A stretch of DNA of 64,000 nt from Thalassotalea atypica. Lineage in GTDB: Bacteria > Pseudomonadota > Gammaproteobacteria > Enterobacterales > Alteromonadaceae. The notes below the pieces were generated by a model that worked only from the letters and a program-made list of their open reading frames with translations, did not search any database and had not been told where the DNA came from. Shown one piece after another: positions 18,491 through 27,767 of this stretch. Position 1 is the stretch's first letter. Each line of letters begins with the position of its first letter. The stretch spans positions 992,001 through 1,056,000 of the forward strand of contig NZ_AP027364.1 in NCBI RefSeq assembly GCF_030295975.1, read 5' to 3'. Both the position numbers and the translations under genes were made by a program.

Positions 18491-19639
18491 ATGTTTAATT
18501 CTTTCTTTAAACTATCCAACACTTATTTCTGGTACTTTTCTGTACTTGGTTTATTAGTGCCTTTCTTAGCGGTTTTTTTAGACGGGAAAGGGTTTAACTC
18601 TGTGGAAATTGGCGAAATGCTCGCCATTATTACCGCAACCAGAATATTCGGTCCTACGCTGTGGGCAATGTTTGCGGATAAGACAGGCAAGCAGTTACCT
18701 GTTATTCGGCTAGGGGCGTTACTTGCTTTTACCTCCTTTATGTTGATGTTTTTGGTGGACAGCTATTGGGGGATCACCATCGCGTTAGCATTATTTAGCC
18801 TATTTTGGACGGCGATTTTACCTCAACTTGAAGTCATGACTTTAGCAAGTATACGGCGTAGTCCCAAAATTTATGCGCGAATAAGGCTTTGGGGCAGCGT
18901 TGGCTTTATTGCACTTGCCGTTATGGCGAGTGAATTGATTGAACGCTTTTCATCGGATACCTTTATTACTATTGGCGCATTAATTCTTTTTACATTATGG
19001 TTGTCAACACTTTGGCATAAACAGCCTAAGCATATCAAAGCCGCCATTAAACCAACAGGTTCTATTTATAAACGGTTGGTGACACCTACATTCATCTTTT
19101 TCTTTTTGGCGGGCTTAATGCTGCAAATCAGTTTTGGTCCCTATTATGCTTTTTTTGGTCTACTGATTCGTCAACTTGATTACCCTGGCTATGCGATAGG
19201 TCTTTTTATCTCTATCGGCGTATTAGCCGAAATCGGTATCTTCATTATTGCTGGTAGGTTATTTCAGCTCTTTAGTATTAAAACATTGCTGATTTTTAGT
19301 ATTTTGATTACCGCTCTGAGGTGGTATTTAACCGGTAATTTTGGCGATGTTGCGATAATGTTAGTGATTGCTCAAATCATTCATGCAGCAAGCTTTGGCC
19401 TATACCACAGTGCCAGCATGCAATTTATACAGCAACATTTTGCTTCGAATCAGCAAAATAGGGGACAGGCCATATATATCGGTGGTGTTTACGGTATTGG
19501 TGGCGCGATAGGAGCTTACATGGCGGGCATTTTGTGGCTCGATGGAGCCGGTGCTACTAATGCTTATGTTACTTCGGCATCTGTGGCTATCGTTGGAGCT
19601 ATTTTTGCCTTATTCGTATCTACAAAAAACAGTCGTTAA
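18491..19639 (+). CDS. MFS transporter, HcaT-like family
   Basis: 382 residues, about twelve hydrophobic helices. The N-terminus (NTYFWYFSVLGLLVPFLAVFLDGKGFNSVEIGEML) and the loop FADKTGKQLPVI resemble the MFS_1-like/phenylpropionate permease group of E. coli HcaT, which has almost the same length. The substrate cannot be deduced. It is 108 bases after aroC on the same strand. Inner-membrane proton-coupled import is the likely mode, from the family. Confidence 0.8.
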   Translation: MFNSFFKLSNTYFWYFSVLGLLVPFLAVFLDGKGFNSVEIGEMLAIITATRIFGPTLWAMFADKTGKQLPVIRLGALLAFTSFMLMFLVDSYWGITIALALFSLFWTAILPQLEVMTLASIRRSPKIYARIRLWGSVGFIALAVMASELIERFSSDTFITIGALILFTLWLSTLWHKQPKHIKAAIKPTGSIYKRLVTPTFIFFFLAGLMLQISFGPYYAFFGLLIRQLDYPGYAIGLFISIGVLAEIGIFIIAGRLFQLFSIKTLLIFSILITALRWYLTGNFGDVAIMLVIAQIIHAASFGLYHSASMQFIQQHFASNQQNRGQAIYIGGVYGIGGAIGAYMAGILWLDGAGATNAYVTSASVAIVGAIFALFVSTKNSR

Positions 19640-19857
19640 TAACCTTTTAGGCTATTGGTTTAATACTGGTTCTTATATTTTGCATATTCACTATCTTTCA
19701 TTAATTTATGCCCAGCTCGTGCTACGTATTTTGTCCAAATCAGCATGATTTATTGTTCTTGTTGGCTTAAATGTGCCCGCTTTATATTTGAATATCTTAA
19801 AGATAGTAAGAAATGGTGGTGAAAAATGATATTTATAATTAAGTCTTTTACTTTTAA

Positions 19858-19899
19858 GTGTTTACAGTTTTCGTGACTAGAGCTGAATATTGTAAACAC
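19858..19899. promoter_or_regulatory. Inverted repeat GTGTTTACA...TGTAAACAC
   Basis: Perfect 9-bp arms with a 24-base spacer, about 240 bases before the barrel-gene start. It could be paired operator half-sites or a hairpin; no T-tract. The regulator is unknown. Confidence 0.4.
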
Positions 19900-20022
19900 G
19901 CATAAAATCTGTTGTTGTACCTCTGCAACACACTATTCTTCTCGCCTAATACTCAACTACCTTTTTCAACAGACAACTTTTATCAGATCGACTTCCTGTT
20001 ACTCGGTGTAATTTCTGTTACT

Positions 20023-20039
20023 TATCAATTTCATTGATA
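20023..20039. promoter_or_regulatory. 17-bp palindrome upstream of outer-membrane protein
   Basis: Perfect 7-bp arms TATCAAT and ATTGATA around TTC, about 97 bases before the ATG at 20136, a sensible operator position. The half-site order is the reverse of an FNR box, so FNR is not implied. Confidence 0.45.
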
Positions 20040-20135
20040 TATAGGCTGTTTTTTATTGATTTTTTATTTGTGCACTCGTCCTCTAAATTATTACTCAAGC
20101 AAAACGAATTATAAATTTACAACTTAGGTGACAAC

Positions 20136-21056
20136 ATGAAAAAACTAGCTTTATCCGTATTAATCAGCTCCTTGTTAGCAACTAATGCGTTTGCAAATGA
20201 CAACACTGAAGTAGCGTCATCATCAGATCATTTAGGCGCTACAGTACAGTCTGAACAAACAGGTAACAACCAGCAGTTAACTGAGGCAGAGTTAGCCGAA
20301 ATGCAAAAGAAATTGAATAACCCGCTTGCAGATTTGTGGTTACTGTTTACTCAAAACGATTACACCAGCTTCAAAGCGGCTGATGGAAATGACTACACAA
20401 TGAATAGTTTTAAGTTTCAGCCGGTAATGTCGTTTGATATGACAGAAAACTATAACCTAATTCTACGACCTACGTTACAGCACAGCAGTATTGAAGCGCC
20501 GGGAATGGATAGAGAAAGTGGGCTGGGGGACTCCGGAGTGTTAGCGGCACTTGGGCCTAAAACGGATATCAATGGCTGGATCATTGGAGGGGGTGTTACA
20601 TCAATGTTCCCAACAGCGAAAGAAGAATCAATGACTTTGATGGGCGCTGATCAAACTGCAGTAGGACCTGCGCTAATTGCTCTTAATATCGGTGAAGTGA
20701 ATACATATGGCGCAGTAATTCAGCATTTTTCGGGGATCGGTAGTTCCAACAATGTTGATGAACATGGCAAAGAAGAAGATATCAACTTAACGGATATTCA
20801 ATATGTATATCGCCACAAAATTGGTCCTGCCACACAAATAGGTTTTGCACCGAATATTCAAGTGGATTGGAATAAAGAAGGCAGTGATCGATTCTCGATT
20901 CCAGTTGGTATTGGTATTGATACCATCACCAAGATTGGAAAACTGCCAGTACGCTTAGGAATTGAAGCTTACCACTACATTGAACAAAACGATCAATTTG
21001 GTCCTGATTATGGTATCCGTATTTTTGCTATTCCAGTTGTACCGAAACTTTTCTAA
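20136..21056 (+). CDS. Outer-membrane beta-barrel protein (neuromedin-U-like annotation group)
   Basis: 306 residues with a clean signal peptide (MKKLALSVLISSLLATNAFA, cleavage after residue 20). A short acidic linker, then the segment ELAEMQKKLNNPLADLWLL with FKFQPVMSFDMTENYNLILRP resembles bacterial barrel proteins often misnamed neuromedin U. Alternating amphipathic strands and a terminal phenylalanine (VVPKLF) fit an outer-membrane barrel. The transported substrate is unknown. The ribosome-binding/start context GGTGACAACATGAAA could pair with the small RNAs at 56.5 kb. Confidence 0.75.
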   Translation: MKKLALSVLISSLLATNAFANDNTEVASSSDHLGATVQSEQTGNNQQLTEAELAEMQKKLNNPLADLWLLFTQNDYTSFKAADGNDYTMNSFKFQPVMSFDMTENYNLILRPTLQHSSIEAPGMDRESGLGDSGVLAALGPKTDINGWIIGGGVTSMFPTAKEESMTLMGADQTAVGPALIALNIGEVNTYGAVIQHFSGIGSSNNVDEHGKEEDINLTDIQYVYRHKIGPATQIGFAPNIQVDWNKEGSDRFSIPVGIGIDTITKIGKLPVRLGIEAYHYIEQNDQFGPDYGIRIFAIPVVPKLF

Positions 21057-21077
21057 ATAATTTCAATAAGGTTTTAT

Positions 21078-21111
21078 AGGTGGCGGCTACTTTACCCCAT
21101 TGCCGCTGCCT
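21078..21111 (+). terminator. GC-rich hairpin between the two barrel genes
   Basis: AGGTGGCGGC pairs with GCCGCTGCCT (one wobble and one mismatch) around a 14-base loop. There is no T-run, so termination would be weak or Rho-dependent. Confidence 0.45.
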
Positions 21112-21182
21112 ACTTTCAATTTATGGGTAGTGATAACTTAACTCCAATTTCGCTACTCCTTTTTATTTATTAAGGCATTATT

Positions 21183-21800
21183 ATGAAAAAAATAAATTAC
21201 TTACCAGTGTGCGTTGCTTTATTAACAGCTGGCTTAGGTTTCGCATCGAATGCTGCCCAGTCTAATGAGTTTTCCTATTCGTATATAGAAGTTTCAGGTG
21301 TGCAGGCAAAAATTGACAAATTAGAAGGAGAAGAATTGTCGGGCTATAGTGTTACTAGCTCTGTTGCTCTTGGTGAAAATGCTTACTTTCGCATGAAATA
21401 TACAGATGCGGATGACAACATTAATATTCAAGGTGTGAATCAAAATGTAGATATGCAAGATTATTTAATTGGCTTTGGCATTCATTATAAGCTATCTGAT
21501 AATTCGGATTGGTTTGCTGAGCTTGCTCAAGAGCGAAATGACGGTGAATTCTACTGTGAAGACGGTGACGGTGATGATAATTTATTTGGCTACAGCGCGG
21601 CAGCTGGGGTTCGTTCTATGCCTTTTGCCAACGTAGAGTTGGCAGCGAGGGTTAAATACTTCCATAATGGCGATGAAAATGAAATTTCTGCGCAAGTTGG
21701 TGCTTACTATGAGCTTATTAACAACCTTGCAATCGGCGTTGATTATAAGTTAGGCGAAAATACAGATATTCTTGCGGCTAACCTAAGGTACACATTTTAA
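21183..21800 (+). CDS. Small outer-membrane beta-barrel protein
   Basis: 205 residues. Signal peptide about 1-24 (MKKINYLPVCVALLTAGLGF, then ASNA). The mature part shows short alternating strands, an acidic turn (CEDGDGDDN) and a C-terminal strand ending AANLRYTF, whose final phenylalanine is the BAM recognition signature. It resembles 8-strand barrels of the OmpW/OmpA-like size class but I cannot name a family. It lies 126 bases after another barrel gene and is closed by a strong terminator. Confidence 0.7.
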   Translation: MKKINYLPVCVALLTAGLGFASNAAQSNEFSYSYIEVSGVQAKIDKLEGEELSGYSVTSSVALGENAYFRMKYTDADDNINIQGVNQNVDMQDYLIGFGIHYKLSDNSDWFAELAQERNDGEFYCEDGDGDDNLFGYSAAAGVRSMPFANVELAARVKYFHNGDENEISAQVGAYYELINNLAIGVDYKLGENTDILAANLRYTF

Positions 21801-21830
21801 AATTTCGTAAGTCGCAAGTAAATTGATAAG

Positions 21831-21856
21831 ACCAACATTACTATGTTGGTTTTTTC
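21831..21856 (+). terminator. Rho-independent terminator after the barrel gene
   Basis: ACCAACAT-TACT-ATGTTGGT perfect 8-bp stem followed by a T-tract. Confidence 0.92.
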
Positions 21857-21900
21857 TTGAAAATTTAAGCTGTTAAGGTAAGCAGCATTATAACTTAATA

Positions 21901-22863
21901 CTACTTAACAGAAGTCTGAGCTATCACTGAAGATTGTCGTGTAATAAACTCTCTAAGCCAACGATGGCTTGGTTCATTATGATTATTAGCAAACCAATTC
22001 ATATAGGTGACAAATTCATTGCATTCAAAAGGAGGTTCAAAAATTAATACTTCACCATAATCTGATAAAACATGAATAACATGCTCAGGTACTATGGTGA
22101 TCATGTCGGATTGGCTTACTGTTGCTAATATGCCCAGTAAAGATGAACCTTGATAGCCAATTTTAATGTTCTTTAATTCTTCAGGTGATGTCTTAAGAAA
22201 CAGATCTGAAAAGGTTTGCTTATCGCCATGTGATAAGTATACCGCCATTTTCTCATTTAAAAACTCGCTTAAAGTAATGGATGTTTTATGCTGCAGGCGA
22301 GTGTGATCTTTTCTTGCTACCACAATGAATTTTTCTCGAATTAATTCATCAAAATAAAAGTCAGGGTGTTCGATAGGTTTATAGTCGATATGAACATCTA
22401 TTTGTCTTTCTCTAAGGAGCTTATCAGGCCCATCTTTATAGTTAGAATGTACTTCAAGTAAAGAGTTTGGCGACTCTATATCTAGTTGAGCAATAAAATC
22501 AGCTACCATGGTCTGCTCTGCGTGGCTATACACATTTAATTTGTAAGTTACCGATGATAGTAATGGATCAAATGTTTTTGTGGCCGGGAAAGTGTTAGAA
22601 ATTAATGATAAGGCTTGTTCAAGTTCCGCCCGTATGGCCAGTGCTTTTTCTGTAGGTATCATGGTTCTACCTTGTCGAACAAACAAGGCGTCACAGTATA
22701 AGGTGCGTAAGCGCTGTAGTGCCATAGACACAGCAGGCTGTGTCATGTTTAGCTTCTTGGCCGTGTTGGTTAGGTTAGGTTCTTTAATTAATTCAACAAG
22801 TATATTGATTAAATTTAGGTCAACTTTACGTAAATTAGTGGCCAATTGAGGTTTCCGACACAT
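21901..22863 (-). CDS. LysR-family transcriptional regulator
   Basis: 320 residues from ATG 22863 (a TTG at 22893 would add ten). The N-terminal winged helix-turn-helix reads VDLNLINILVELIKEPNLTN and MTQPAVSMALQRLRTLYCDALFVR, followed by a periplasmic-binding-like effector domain. The effector is unknown. It converges with the barrel genes and no gene is divergent to it, so its target is not obvious; the barrel genes are candidates. Neither start has a good ribosome-binding site. Confidence 0.85.
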   Translation of the reverse strand: MCRKPQLATNLRKVDLNLINILVELIKEPNLTNTAKKLNMTQPAVSMALQRLRTLYCDALFVRQGRTMIPTEKALAIRAELEQALSLISNTFPATKTFDPLLSSVTYKLNVYSHAEQTMVADFIAQLDIESPNSLLEVHSNYKDGPDKLLRERQIDVHIDYKPIEHPDFYFDELIREKFIVVARKDHTRLQHKTSITLSEFLNEKMAVYLSHGDKQTFSDLFLKTSPEELKNIKIGYQGSSLLGILATVSQSDMITIVPEHVIHVLSDYGEVLIFEPPFECNEFVTYMNWFANNHNEPSHRWLREFITRQSSVIAQTSVK

Positions 22864-23002
22864 ACGATAAGGTAATACTGTCGATACTAGCAAAGTCTAG
22901 ATACATCAACAACGCGTGGAGAGTATTGCAATGTAACAGTTTGTGGGACATGAAGAAGAAACGTTAAATGGGCTGTTGTCACTGAGCCTCGTCAAAAAAA
23001 TA

Positions 23003-23449
23003 CTAATTTTTACTAAATTTACACCAACTTTGCTTAGTGCCAGCACGGTATTCATAAGCAAGCTGCTCGGAAATAAGTTTGTCGCCCAAGCTTTCACCGT
23101 CGATATAAACATCGGCAATTAGCCTAAAATATTTACCTCGTTGAATATTTTTGAGCTCGATATTCTTGCCCGATCTTAACGCACTGACAGTAAACTGCTT
23201 TGCCTTTTTAGCCAGTTTTTTTTCTTCGGCACATTTGCCTCGTATTTCCGGGGTATCTATACCTTTGATCCTAATCGGGATATTGTCGCCTATTACCGCA
23301 GGGTACCCGATGATACTAACGCGAAAAGTATCGCCGTCATAAATAGAGTTGACCTTTTCAACGATGACTTGTGGGTAATCTTTTGCCACAACAAATGTGC
23401 TTATTGTGATGATGAACCACAAAGCGATGAATGATAAATAATGCTTCAT
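23003..23449 (-). CDS. Secreted thermonuclease-family (SNase-like) protein
   Basis: 148 residues with a signal peptide about 1-22. The SNase fold is recognisable from YDGDTFRV, IPIRIKGIDTPEIRGKCAEE (first catalytic arginine and calcium-site aspartates), then GKYFRLIADVYIDGESLGDKLISEQLAYEY. It is expected to be a calcium-dependent phosphodiesterase acting on nucleic acid in the periplasm or outside. The region equivalent to the second catalytic arginine reads YFRLIADVY, so activity is probable but unproven. Confidence 0.85.
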   Translation of the reverse strand: MKHYLSFIALWFIITISTFVVAKDYPQVIVEKVNSIYDGDTFRVSIIGYPAVIGDNIPIRIKGIDTPEIRGKCAEEKKLAKKAKQFTVSALRSGKNIELKNIQRGKYFRLIADVYIDGESLGDKLISEQLAYEYRAGTKQSWCKFSKN

Positions 23450-23483
23450 TTTATCGATTACTAACTGGAGAAATTTAGGACAA

Positions 23484-23521
23484 TAAAAAAGGTCAATAAA
23501 AGCGTACTTATATTAACCTTT
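23484..23521 (-). terminator. Terminator after lipA (minus strand)
   Basis: Read on the minus strand AAAGGTTAAT pairs with ATTGACCTTT (one G-U) around an 14-base loop and runs into TTTATTG. It separates the lipA transcript from the nuclease gene. Confidence 0.65.
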
Positions 23522-23549
23522 CTGATTAAACGGGCACAAATAATGAGTA

Positions 23550-24518
23550 TTATTTCACTTCTTCGCCAGCCGCTTGTTTGTCAGCGTGATAACTAGAGCG
23601 TACGAGTGGACCACAAGCGGCATGTTTAAAGCCCATTTTGTCTGCTTCTGCTTTGAACATATCAAACTCATCTGGATGAACGTAACGCTCAACCGGCAAG
23701 TGATGCTTACTTGGTTGTAGGTATTGACCTATGGTTAGCATGGTTACGCCGTGAGCACGTAAATCTTGCATCACTTGCAAGATCTCTTCGTTGGTTTCGC
23801 CTAAGCCGACCATTAAACCAGACTTGGTTGGCACGTCTGGGTTCGCTTCGCCAAATTTTTTCAGTAAATCGAGTGACCACTGATAATTAGCACCTGGTCT
23901 CGCTTTGGTATATAAACGCGGGGCTGTTTCTAAGTTATGGTTAAATACATGCGGCGGATTGGCATTTAAAATTTCTAATGCTCTGTCCATACGACCACGA
24001 AAATCAGGGACTAAAATTTCAACTTTAGTGTTTGGCGCATGTTCACTGATCTGTGAAATACAGTCGGCAAATTGTTGGGCACCGCCATCTCGTAAGTCGT
24101 CTCGATCAACGGAGGTGATCACCACATACTTTAGTGCCATGTCTTTAAGCGTCAGTGCTAACTTTTCAGGCTCATTAGCATCAGGCGCTAAAGGACGACC
24201 ATGACCGACATCGCAAAATGGGCAACGACGTGTACAAATATCGCCTAGGATCATGAACGTAGCTGTACCATGATTAAAACATTCTGATAGGTTAGGGCAT
24301 GATGCTTCTTCACACACTGAATGTAAGTTATGTTTACGAAGCGATGACTTTATATGATCAATGCGCTCAGTCGTGCGAGGTAACTTAATACGTAACCATT
24401 CAGGTTTACGCAACATTTTTTCACGCTCTGAAGTCACTACTTTAATTGGGATGTGTGCCATTTTCTCGGCATCCCTTAATTTAGTGCCGGGAGCAATACG
24501 TGAAGATTTAGTGGTCAT
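23550..24518 (-). CDS. lipA: Lipoyl synthase LipA
   Basis: 322 residues from ATG 24518, matching E. coli (321). This radical-SAM enzyme inserts two sulfurs into octanoyl groups. Both iron-sulfur ligand sets are visible: [12 protein letters not shown] (auxiliary cluster) and CTRRCPFC (CxxxCxxC), and the C-terminal RSSYHAD supplies the serine ligand. It overlaps the end of lipB by 11 bases, so the octanoyl transfer and sulfur insertion enzymes are co-translated. Confidence 0.96.
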   Translation of the reverse strand: MTTKSSRIAPGTKLRDAEKMAHIPIKVVTSEREKMLRKPEWLRIKLPRTTERIDHIKSSLRKHNLHSVCEEASCPNLSECFNHGTATFMILGDICTRRCPFCDVGHGRPLAPDANEPEKLALTLKDMALKYVVITSVDRDDLRDGGAQQFADCISQISEHAPNTKVEILVPDFRGRMDRALEILNANPPHVFNHNLETAPRLYTKARPGANYQWSLDLLKKFGEANPDVPTKSGLMVGLGETNEEILQVMQDLRAHGVTMLTIGQYLQPSKHHLPVERYVHPDEFDMFKAEADKMGFKHAACGPLVRSSYHADKQAAGEEVK

Positions 24519-25167
24519 CTGTTTGTTCCAATCCTGTTTGGTAGCGAACATCGCTCGCTTCTAGCAATTTAATTAAATGTTTTTCTAACGCATGGCCTGC
24601 ATCTGATACTGTGCTAGGGCCGTTGAGATCTTTAGTTTGCACCATTTCCAATCCTGCATAACCACAAGGGTTAATCCTAAGAAAGGGGGATAAATCCATA
24701 TCGACGTTTAGCGCTAAACCATGAAATGAGCAACCTTTACGAACTCTTAAGCCCAATGATGCGACTTTTTTCTCGTCAACGTATACGCCGGGCGCGTCTG
24801 GTTTCGCATAAGCGGAGATATTATAGTCAGCGAGTGCAGCAACAATACTGTTTTCGATCAAAGTCACTAGCTGACGTACGCCAATTTTTCGTCGTCGCAA
24901 GTTAATCATGAAATAGACAACTTGCTGTCCAGGGCCGTGATAGGTAACTTGCCCACCTCGATCAACCTTAACTACCGGAATATCACCGGGCATGAGTAAA
25001 TGTTCTTCTTTGCCCGCTTGTCCTTGAGTAAATACCGGAGGATGCTCAACAAACCAAAGTTCATCAGCGTCTTTTTCAGTACGATTATCAGTAAAATTCT
25101 GCATTGCTTGCCAAACACTGGTGTAATCCATTTGGGCAAGTTGTCGAATGATTAACGTATTTTGCAA
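24508..25167 (-). CDS. lipB: Octanoyltransferase LipB
   Basis: 219 residues. It transfers octanoate from acyl carrier protein to lipoyl domains. [12 protein letters not shown] and the catalytic cysteine in [10 protein letters not shown] are present, with the lysine in [17 protein letters not shown]. The start is a TTG at 25167; the nearest upstream ATG runs into a stop after three codons. It follows the YbeD-type gene, whose product sits in the conserved dacA-ybeD-lipB-lipA order. Confidence 0.94.
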   Translation of the reverse strand: MQNTLIIRQLAQMDYTSVWQAMQNFTDNRTEKDADELWFVEHPPVFTQGQAGKEEHLLMPGDIPVVKVDRGGQVTYHGPGQQVVYFMINLRRRKIGVRQLVTLIENSIVAALADYNISAYAKPDAPGVYVDEKKVASLGLRVRKGCSFHGLALNVDMDLSPFLRINPCGYAGLEMVQTKDLNGPSTVSDAGHALEKHLIKLLEASDVRYQTGLEQTDDH

Positions 25168-25246
25168 TCTAATTACTCATTTTATTCGGTAACTACTATT
25201 ATATCGAAAGATAGAACGGGTTTACATCATAGTATTTCAAAGCGGA

Positions 25247-25510
25247 CTATAGTACGTAACGGACTTCTTCGATTGCCGTTAATGTTTTATAAATCATTTC
25301 AATATGATCCTTACTAGTCACTCGTACCGCGATAGACACTGAATGATAATTACCTTTTGAACTAGGCTTGATTTTCGGGGTGTAATCACCGGGAGTATGT
25401 TTTTGCAATTCTGCGATGATGAGATCCGGTAAATGATCACAAGCGACGCCCATGACTTTAAAATTAAGGACTGTTGGAAACTCTAGTAATTCATCAAATT
25501 TCGTTTGCAT
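25247..25510 (-). CDS. ybeD: DUF493 (YbeD/UPF0250) family protein
   Basis: 87 residues from ATG 25510, exactly the YbeD length, with the family start MQTKFDELLEFPTVLNFKVMG; a TTG at 25525 would add five residues. It is an ACT-like small alpha/beta protein of uncertain role, often linked to lipoylation because of its constant place next to lipB. Here it sits between an aminotransferase and lipB. Confidence 0.92.
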   Translation of the reverse strand: MQTKFDELLEFPTVLNFKVMGVACDHLPDLIIAELQKHTPGDYTPKIKPSSKGNYHSVSIAVRVTSKDHIEMIYKTLTAIEEVRYVL

Positions 25511-25525
25511 GCTTTTTCTCGTCAA

Positions 25526-26377
25526 TTATGAACCGGTTAAACGTCGCTTAAATGCTTGAAATAACTGATGCATTTTTGCAGTCACGGGCCCAATGGTACC
25601 TTTAGCTACTATTTTATCATCAATCTGGGTGACAGGGCTAATTTCTCGAGACGAACTAGATAGCCAAATTTCATCTGCATCGAGCAGTTGTTCAACCGTG
25701 ATATTTTGTTGAATTACCTTTATGGAGGCATTTTCGGCAATTTCAATAATTACCTCTCGTGTAATGCCCGCTAAGATATATTGGTTCGCTATAGGTGTGT
25801 AGATAATGCCATTTTTTACCATAAAAACATTTGAGGTTGTGCCTTCGCTTATAATATTTTCGCGGCGCAATATCGCTTCTTCATAACCCGCTTGTGAGGC
25901 TTGTTGCTTGAGCATCACGTTCCCTAGCAAGGCCGTTGTCTTTATAAAGCAATTTTTCCAGCGAATATCGGGCAACAAGGTGGTTTTTATCGGCGTAAGT
26001 GACGCAATTTCTGTGCTTAAGGGAGACACCATCATCAACACTGTCGGTTCAGTATCAGCTCGCCCGACATGATCTCGTTCTATTTCACTGCCGCGCGTTA
26101 TTTGAATATATAGCGATAAGTTGCCGCCGTTATTCTTTTTGATCATCTGGTCAATCAAAGCATGCCAATACTTATCGCAATAATCCAGTTTCAGTGCAAT
26201 AGCTTTAAGCGAATTTTGTAGTCTATCAAGATGATCTTGAGGGCGAAAAGGGCGAGATTGATAAATTGGAATGACTTCATATACGGCATCGCCAAATAAA
26301 AAGCCCCGATCATAGACCGAGACTTTCGCTTGTGATGCCGCTACAAACTTGCCATTCAAGAAGGATATCTGTGACAT
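25526..26377 (-). CDS. Aminotransferase class IV, D-alanine transaminase-like
   Basis: 283 residues of the BCAT/DAAT fold. It has the N-terminal YDRGFLFGDAVYEVIPIY, the PLP lysine in CFIKTTALLGNVMLKQQA and the phosphate-binding EGTTSNVFMV. Size and sequence favour D-amino-acid aminotransferase over branched-chain or ADC lyase. It lies 12 bases after the D-Ala-D-Ala carboxypeptidase gene. Making D-Ala/D-Glu or recycling D-Ala released by that enzyme is a sensible but inferred role. E. coli has no such gene at this place. Confidence 0.85.
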   Translation of the reverse strand: MSQISFLNGKFVAASQAKVSVYDRGFLFGDAVYEVIPIYQSRPFRPQDHLDRLQNSLKAIALKLDYCDKYWHALIDQMIKKNNGGNLSLYIQITRGSEIERDHVGRADTEPTVLMMVSPLSTEIASLTPIKTTLLPDIRWKNCFIKTTALLGNVMLKQQASQAGYEEAILRRENIISEGTTSNVFMVKNGIIYTPIANQYILAGITREVIIEIAENASIKVIQQNITVEQLLDADEIWLSSSSREISPVTQIDDKIVAKGTIGPVTAKMHQLFQAFKRRLTGS

Positions 26378-26389
26378 GGCGATCGGTTA

Positions 26390-27577
26390 TTATTGTTCGA
26401 ATTGTAGTTTGACGTAATCAACTAACCGGCTAAACATGCTGCCTTCATTAATTTCCTGCAATGTCACTAACGGATATTGAGCAACGTCTTCGCCGTCAAG
26501 TTGTAAAAAGAGTGTGCCTACTTGTTCGCCTTTAGTTACTGGCGCGGTAAGTTGTTTCGATAATTCAAAATTAGCTTCAAGCTTTTTACGTTGACCGCGT
26601 GGAATAGTGATAGGCGTGTCAACAAGGATACCTAAGTCGACTTCCTTTTTGTCACCCATCCAAACACGGTTTGAAGTTAGCTTTTCACCTGCTTGATATG
26701 GCGTGTAAGTTTCAAAGAAACGGAAACCATAATTTAACAATTTTTTACTTTCAACTTTACGCGCACGTTCGCTGTCTGCACCCATCACAACAGTGATCAA
26801 GCGCATGTCGTCTTTCGTGGCAGAGGTAACCAAGCTATAACCGGCCTTTGAGTGATAACCCGTTTTCATGCCATCGACATTTAAGCTTTTATCCCAAAGT
26901 AAACCATTACGGTTATATTGCTTGATATCGTTATAGGTAAATGACTTTTGCTTATAAAGAGCATATTCTTCAGGCACGTCTCGAATCAATGCAGCGGCTA
27001 ACGTCGCCATATCGCGAGGTGTGGTGTAATGCTCTTTGCTGTGTAACCCGTGGCTGTTTTCGAAGTAACTGCTGTTCATACCTAGTTGTTGTGCATGAGC
27101 ATTCATTAAATCGGCAAAAGCACTTTCGCTGCCTGCAATGTGCTCTGACATAGCGACACAAGCATCATTACCAGAAGCAACTACAATACCCTGGTTTAGC
27201 AAATCAACGCTAACCTCGGTGCCCACTTCTATAAACATTTTTGATGAATCTGGGAAGTTCTTCGCCCACGCCGTTTCGCTAATGGTGACAAGATCTGTTT
27301 TAGCAATGTTACCATCTTGCATTTCACGGCCGATGATGTAACTGGTCATCATTTTGGTTAAGCTGGCGGGCTCTAGCTGAGTATCCGCTTCATTAGAAGC
27401 AATCACTTTGCCGGTATTGTAATCCATCAGGATAAAGCCTTTGGCATTTACCTTAGGAGCATCAGGAACAATACTTATGCTTTGAGAAAATGCAGCGGCT
27501 GAGAATACGAGACCACCGAATATCATTAGAAGTTTATTGGATTTTTTAGCTATGAGTCCAGCTAATGGGTTTATCAT
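26390..27577 (-). CDS. dacA: D-alanyl-D-alanine carboxypeptidase (PBP5/6, DacA-type)
   Basis: 395 residues, AAGGA before the ATG. A signal peptide (about 1-31) is followed by the serine transpeptidase-fold domain with S72-LTK75 (SLTK), SGN at 135-137 and KTG in VDGMKTGYHSKAGY. The C-terminal beta domain and amphipathic tail (SRLVDYVKLQFEQ) anchor it to the outer face of the inner membrane. It trims pentapeptide side chains to tetrapeptides. It is followed 12 bases later by the aminotransferase. Confidence 0.95.
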   Translation of the reverse strand: MINPLAGLIAKKSNKLLMIFGGLVFSAAAFSQSISIVPDAPKVNAKGFILMDYNTGKVIASNEADTQLEPASLTKMMTSYIIGREMQDGNIAKTDLVTISETAWAKNFPDSSKMFIEVGTEVSVDLLNQGIVVASGNDACVAMSEHIAGSESAFADLMNAHAQQLGMNSSYFENSHGLHSKEHYTTPRDMATLAAALIRDVPEEYALYKQKSFTYNDIKQYNRNGLLWDKSLNVDGMKTGYHSKAGYSLVTSATKDDMRLITVVMGADSERARKVESKKLLNYGFRFFETYTPYQAGEKLTSNRVWMGDKKEVDLGILVDTPITIPRGQRKKLEANFELSKQLTAPVTKGEQVGTLFLQLDGEDVAQYPLVTLQEINEGSMFSRLVDYVKLQFEQ

Positions 27578-27767
27578 AATTTTCCTTCGAAAAGCCAGTG
27601 ATTAAAATTAAATTAAGCCTCACTCACTACATTTAACGACAAATGTGCAAGCGACTAAATAATATGACAGTTAGACTGTAAAAGGTTCAACTGTACAGAC
27701 AAAAAATTGCCGTCAGTATATCATCTTAATGTGTAATTACTACGGTGCTAGCGCCCTATTGCTAAGG

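Larger units (their letters stand above)
19640..20135. other. Long intergenic region upstream of the barrel gene
   Basis: About 500 bases without a credible gene. It contains an inverted repeat at 19858-19899 (GTGTTTACA / TGTAAACAC, 24-base spacer) and a short perfect palindrome at 20023-20039 (TATCAAT-TTC-ATTGATA). Both are listed separately and could control the outer-membrane protein that follows. No clear terminator is seen after the MFS gene. Confidence 0.5.

Noticed and set aside
20023-20039. FNR/CRP box upstream of the barrel gene
   Set aside because: The palindrome has ATCAAT-N3-ATTGAT order, the reverse of TTGAT-N4-ATCAA, so FNR is not supported; kept only as an unknown palindrome.
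27676-27698. CTGT...ACAG element upstream of rlpA resembling a LexA box
   Set aside because: The spacing between half-sites is 15 bases, not the required 8, and it is not over a promoter of a DNA-repair gene.
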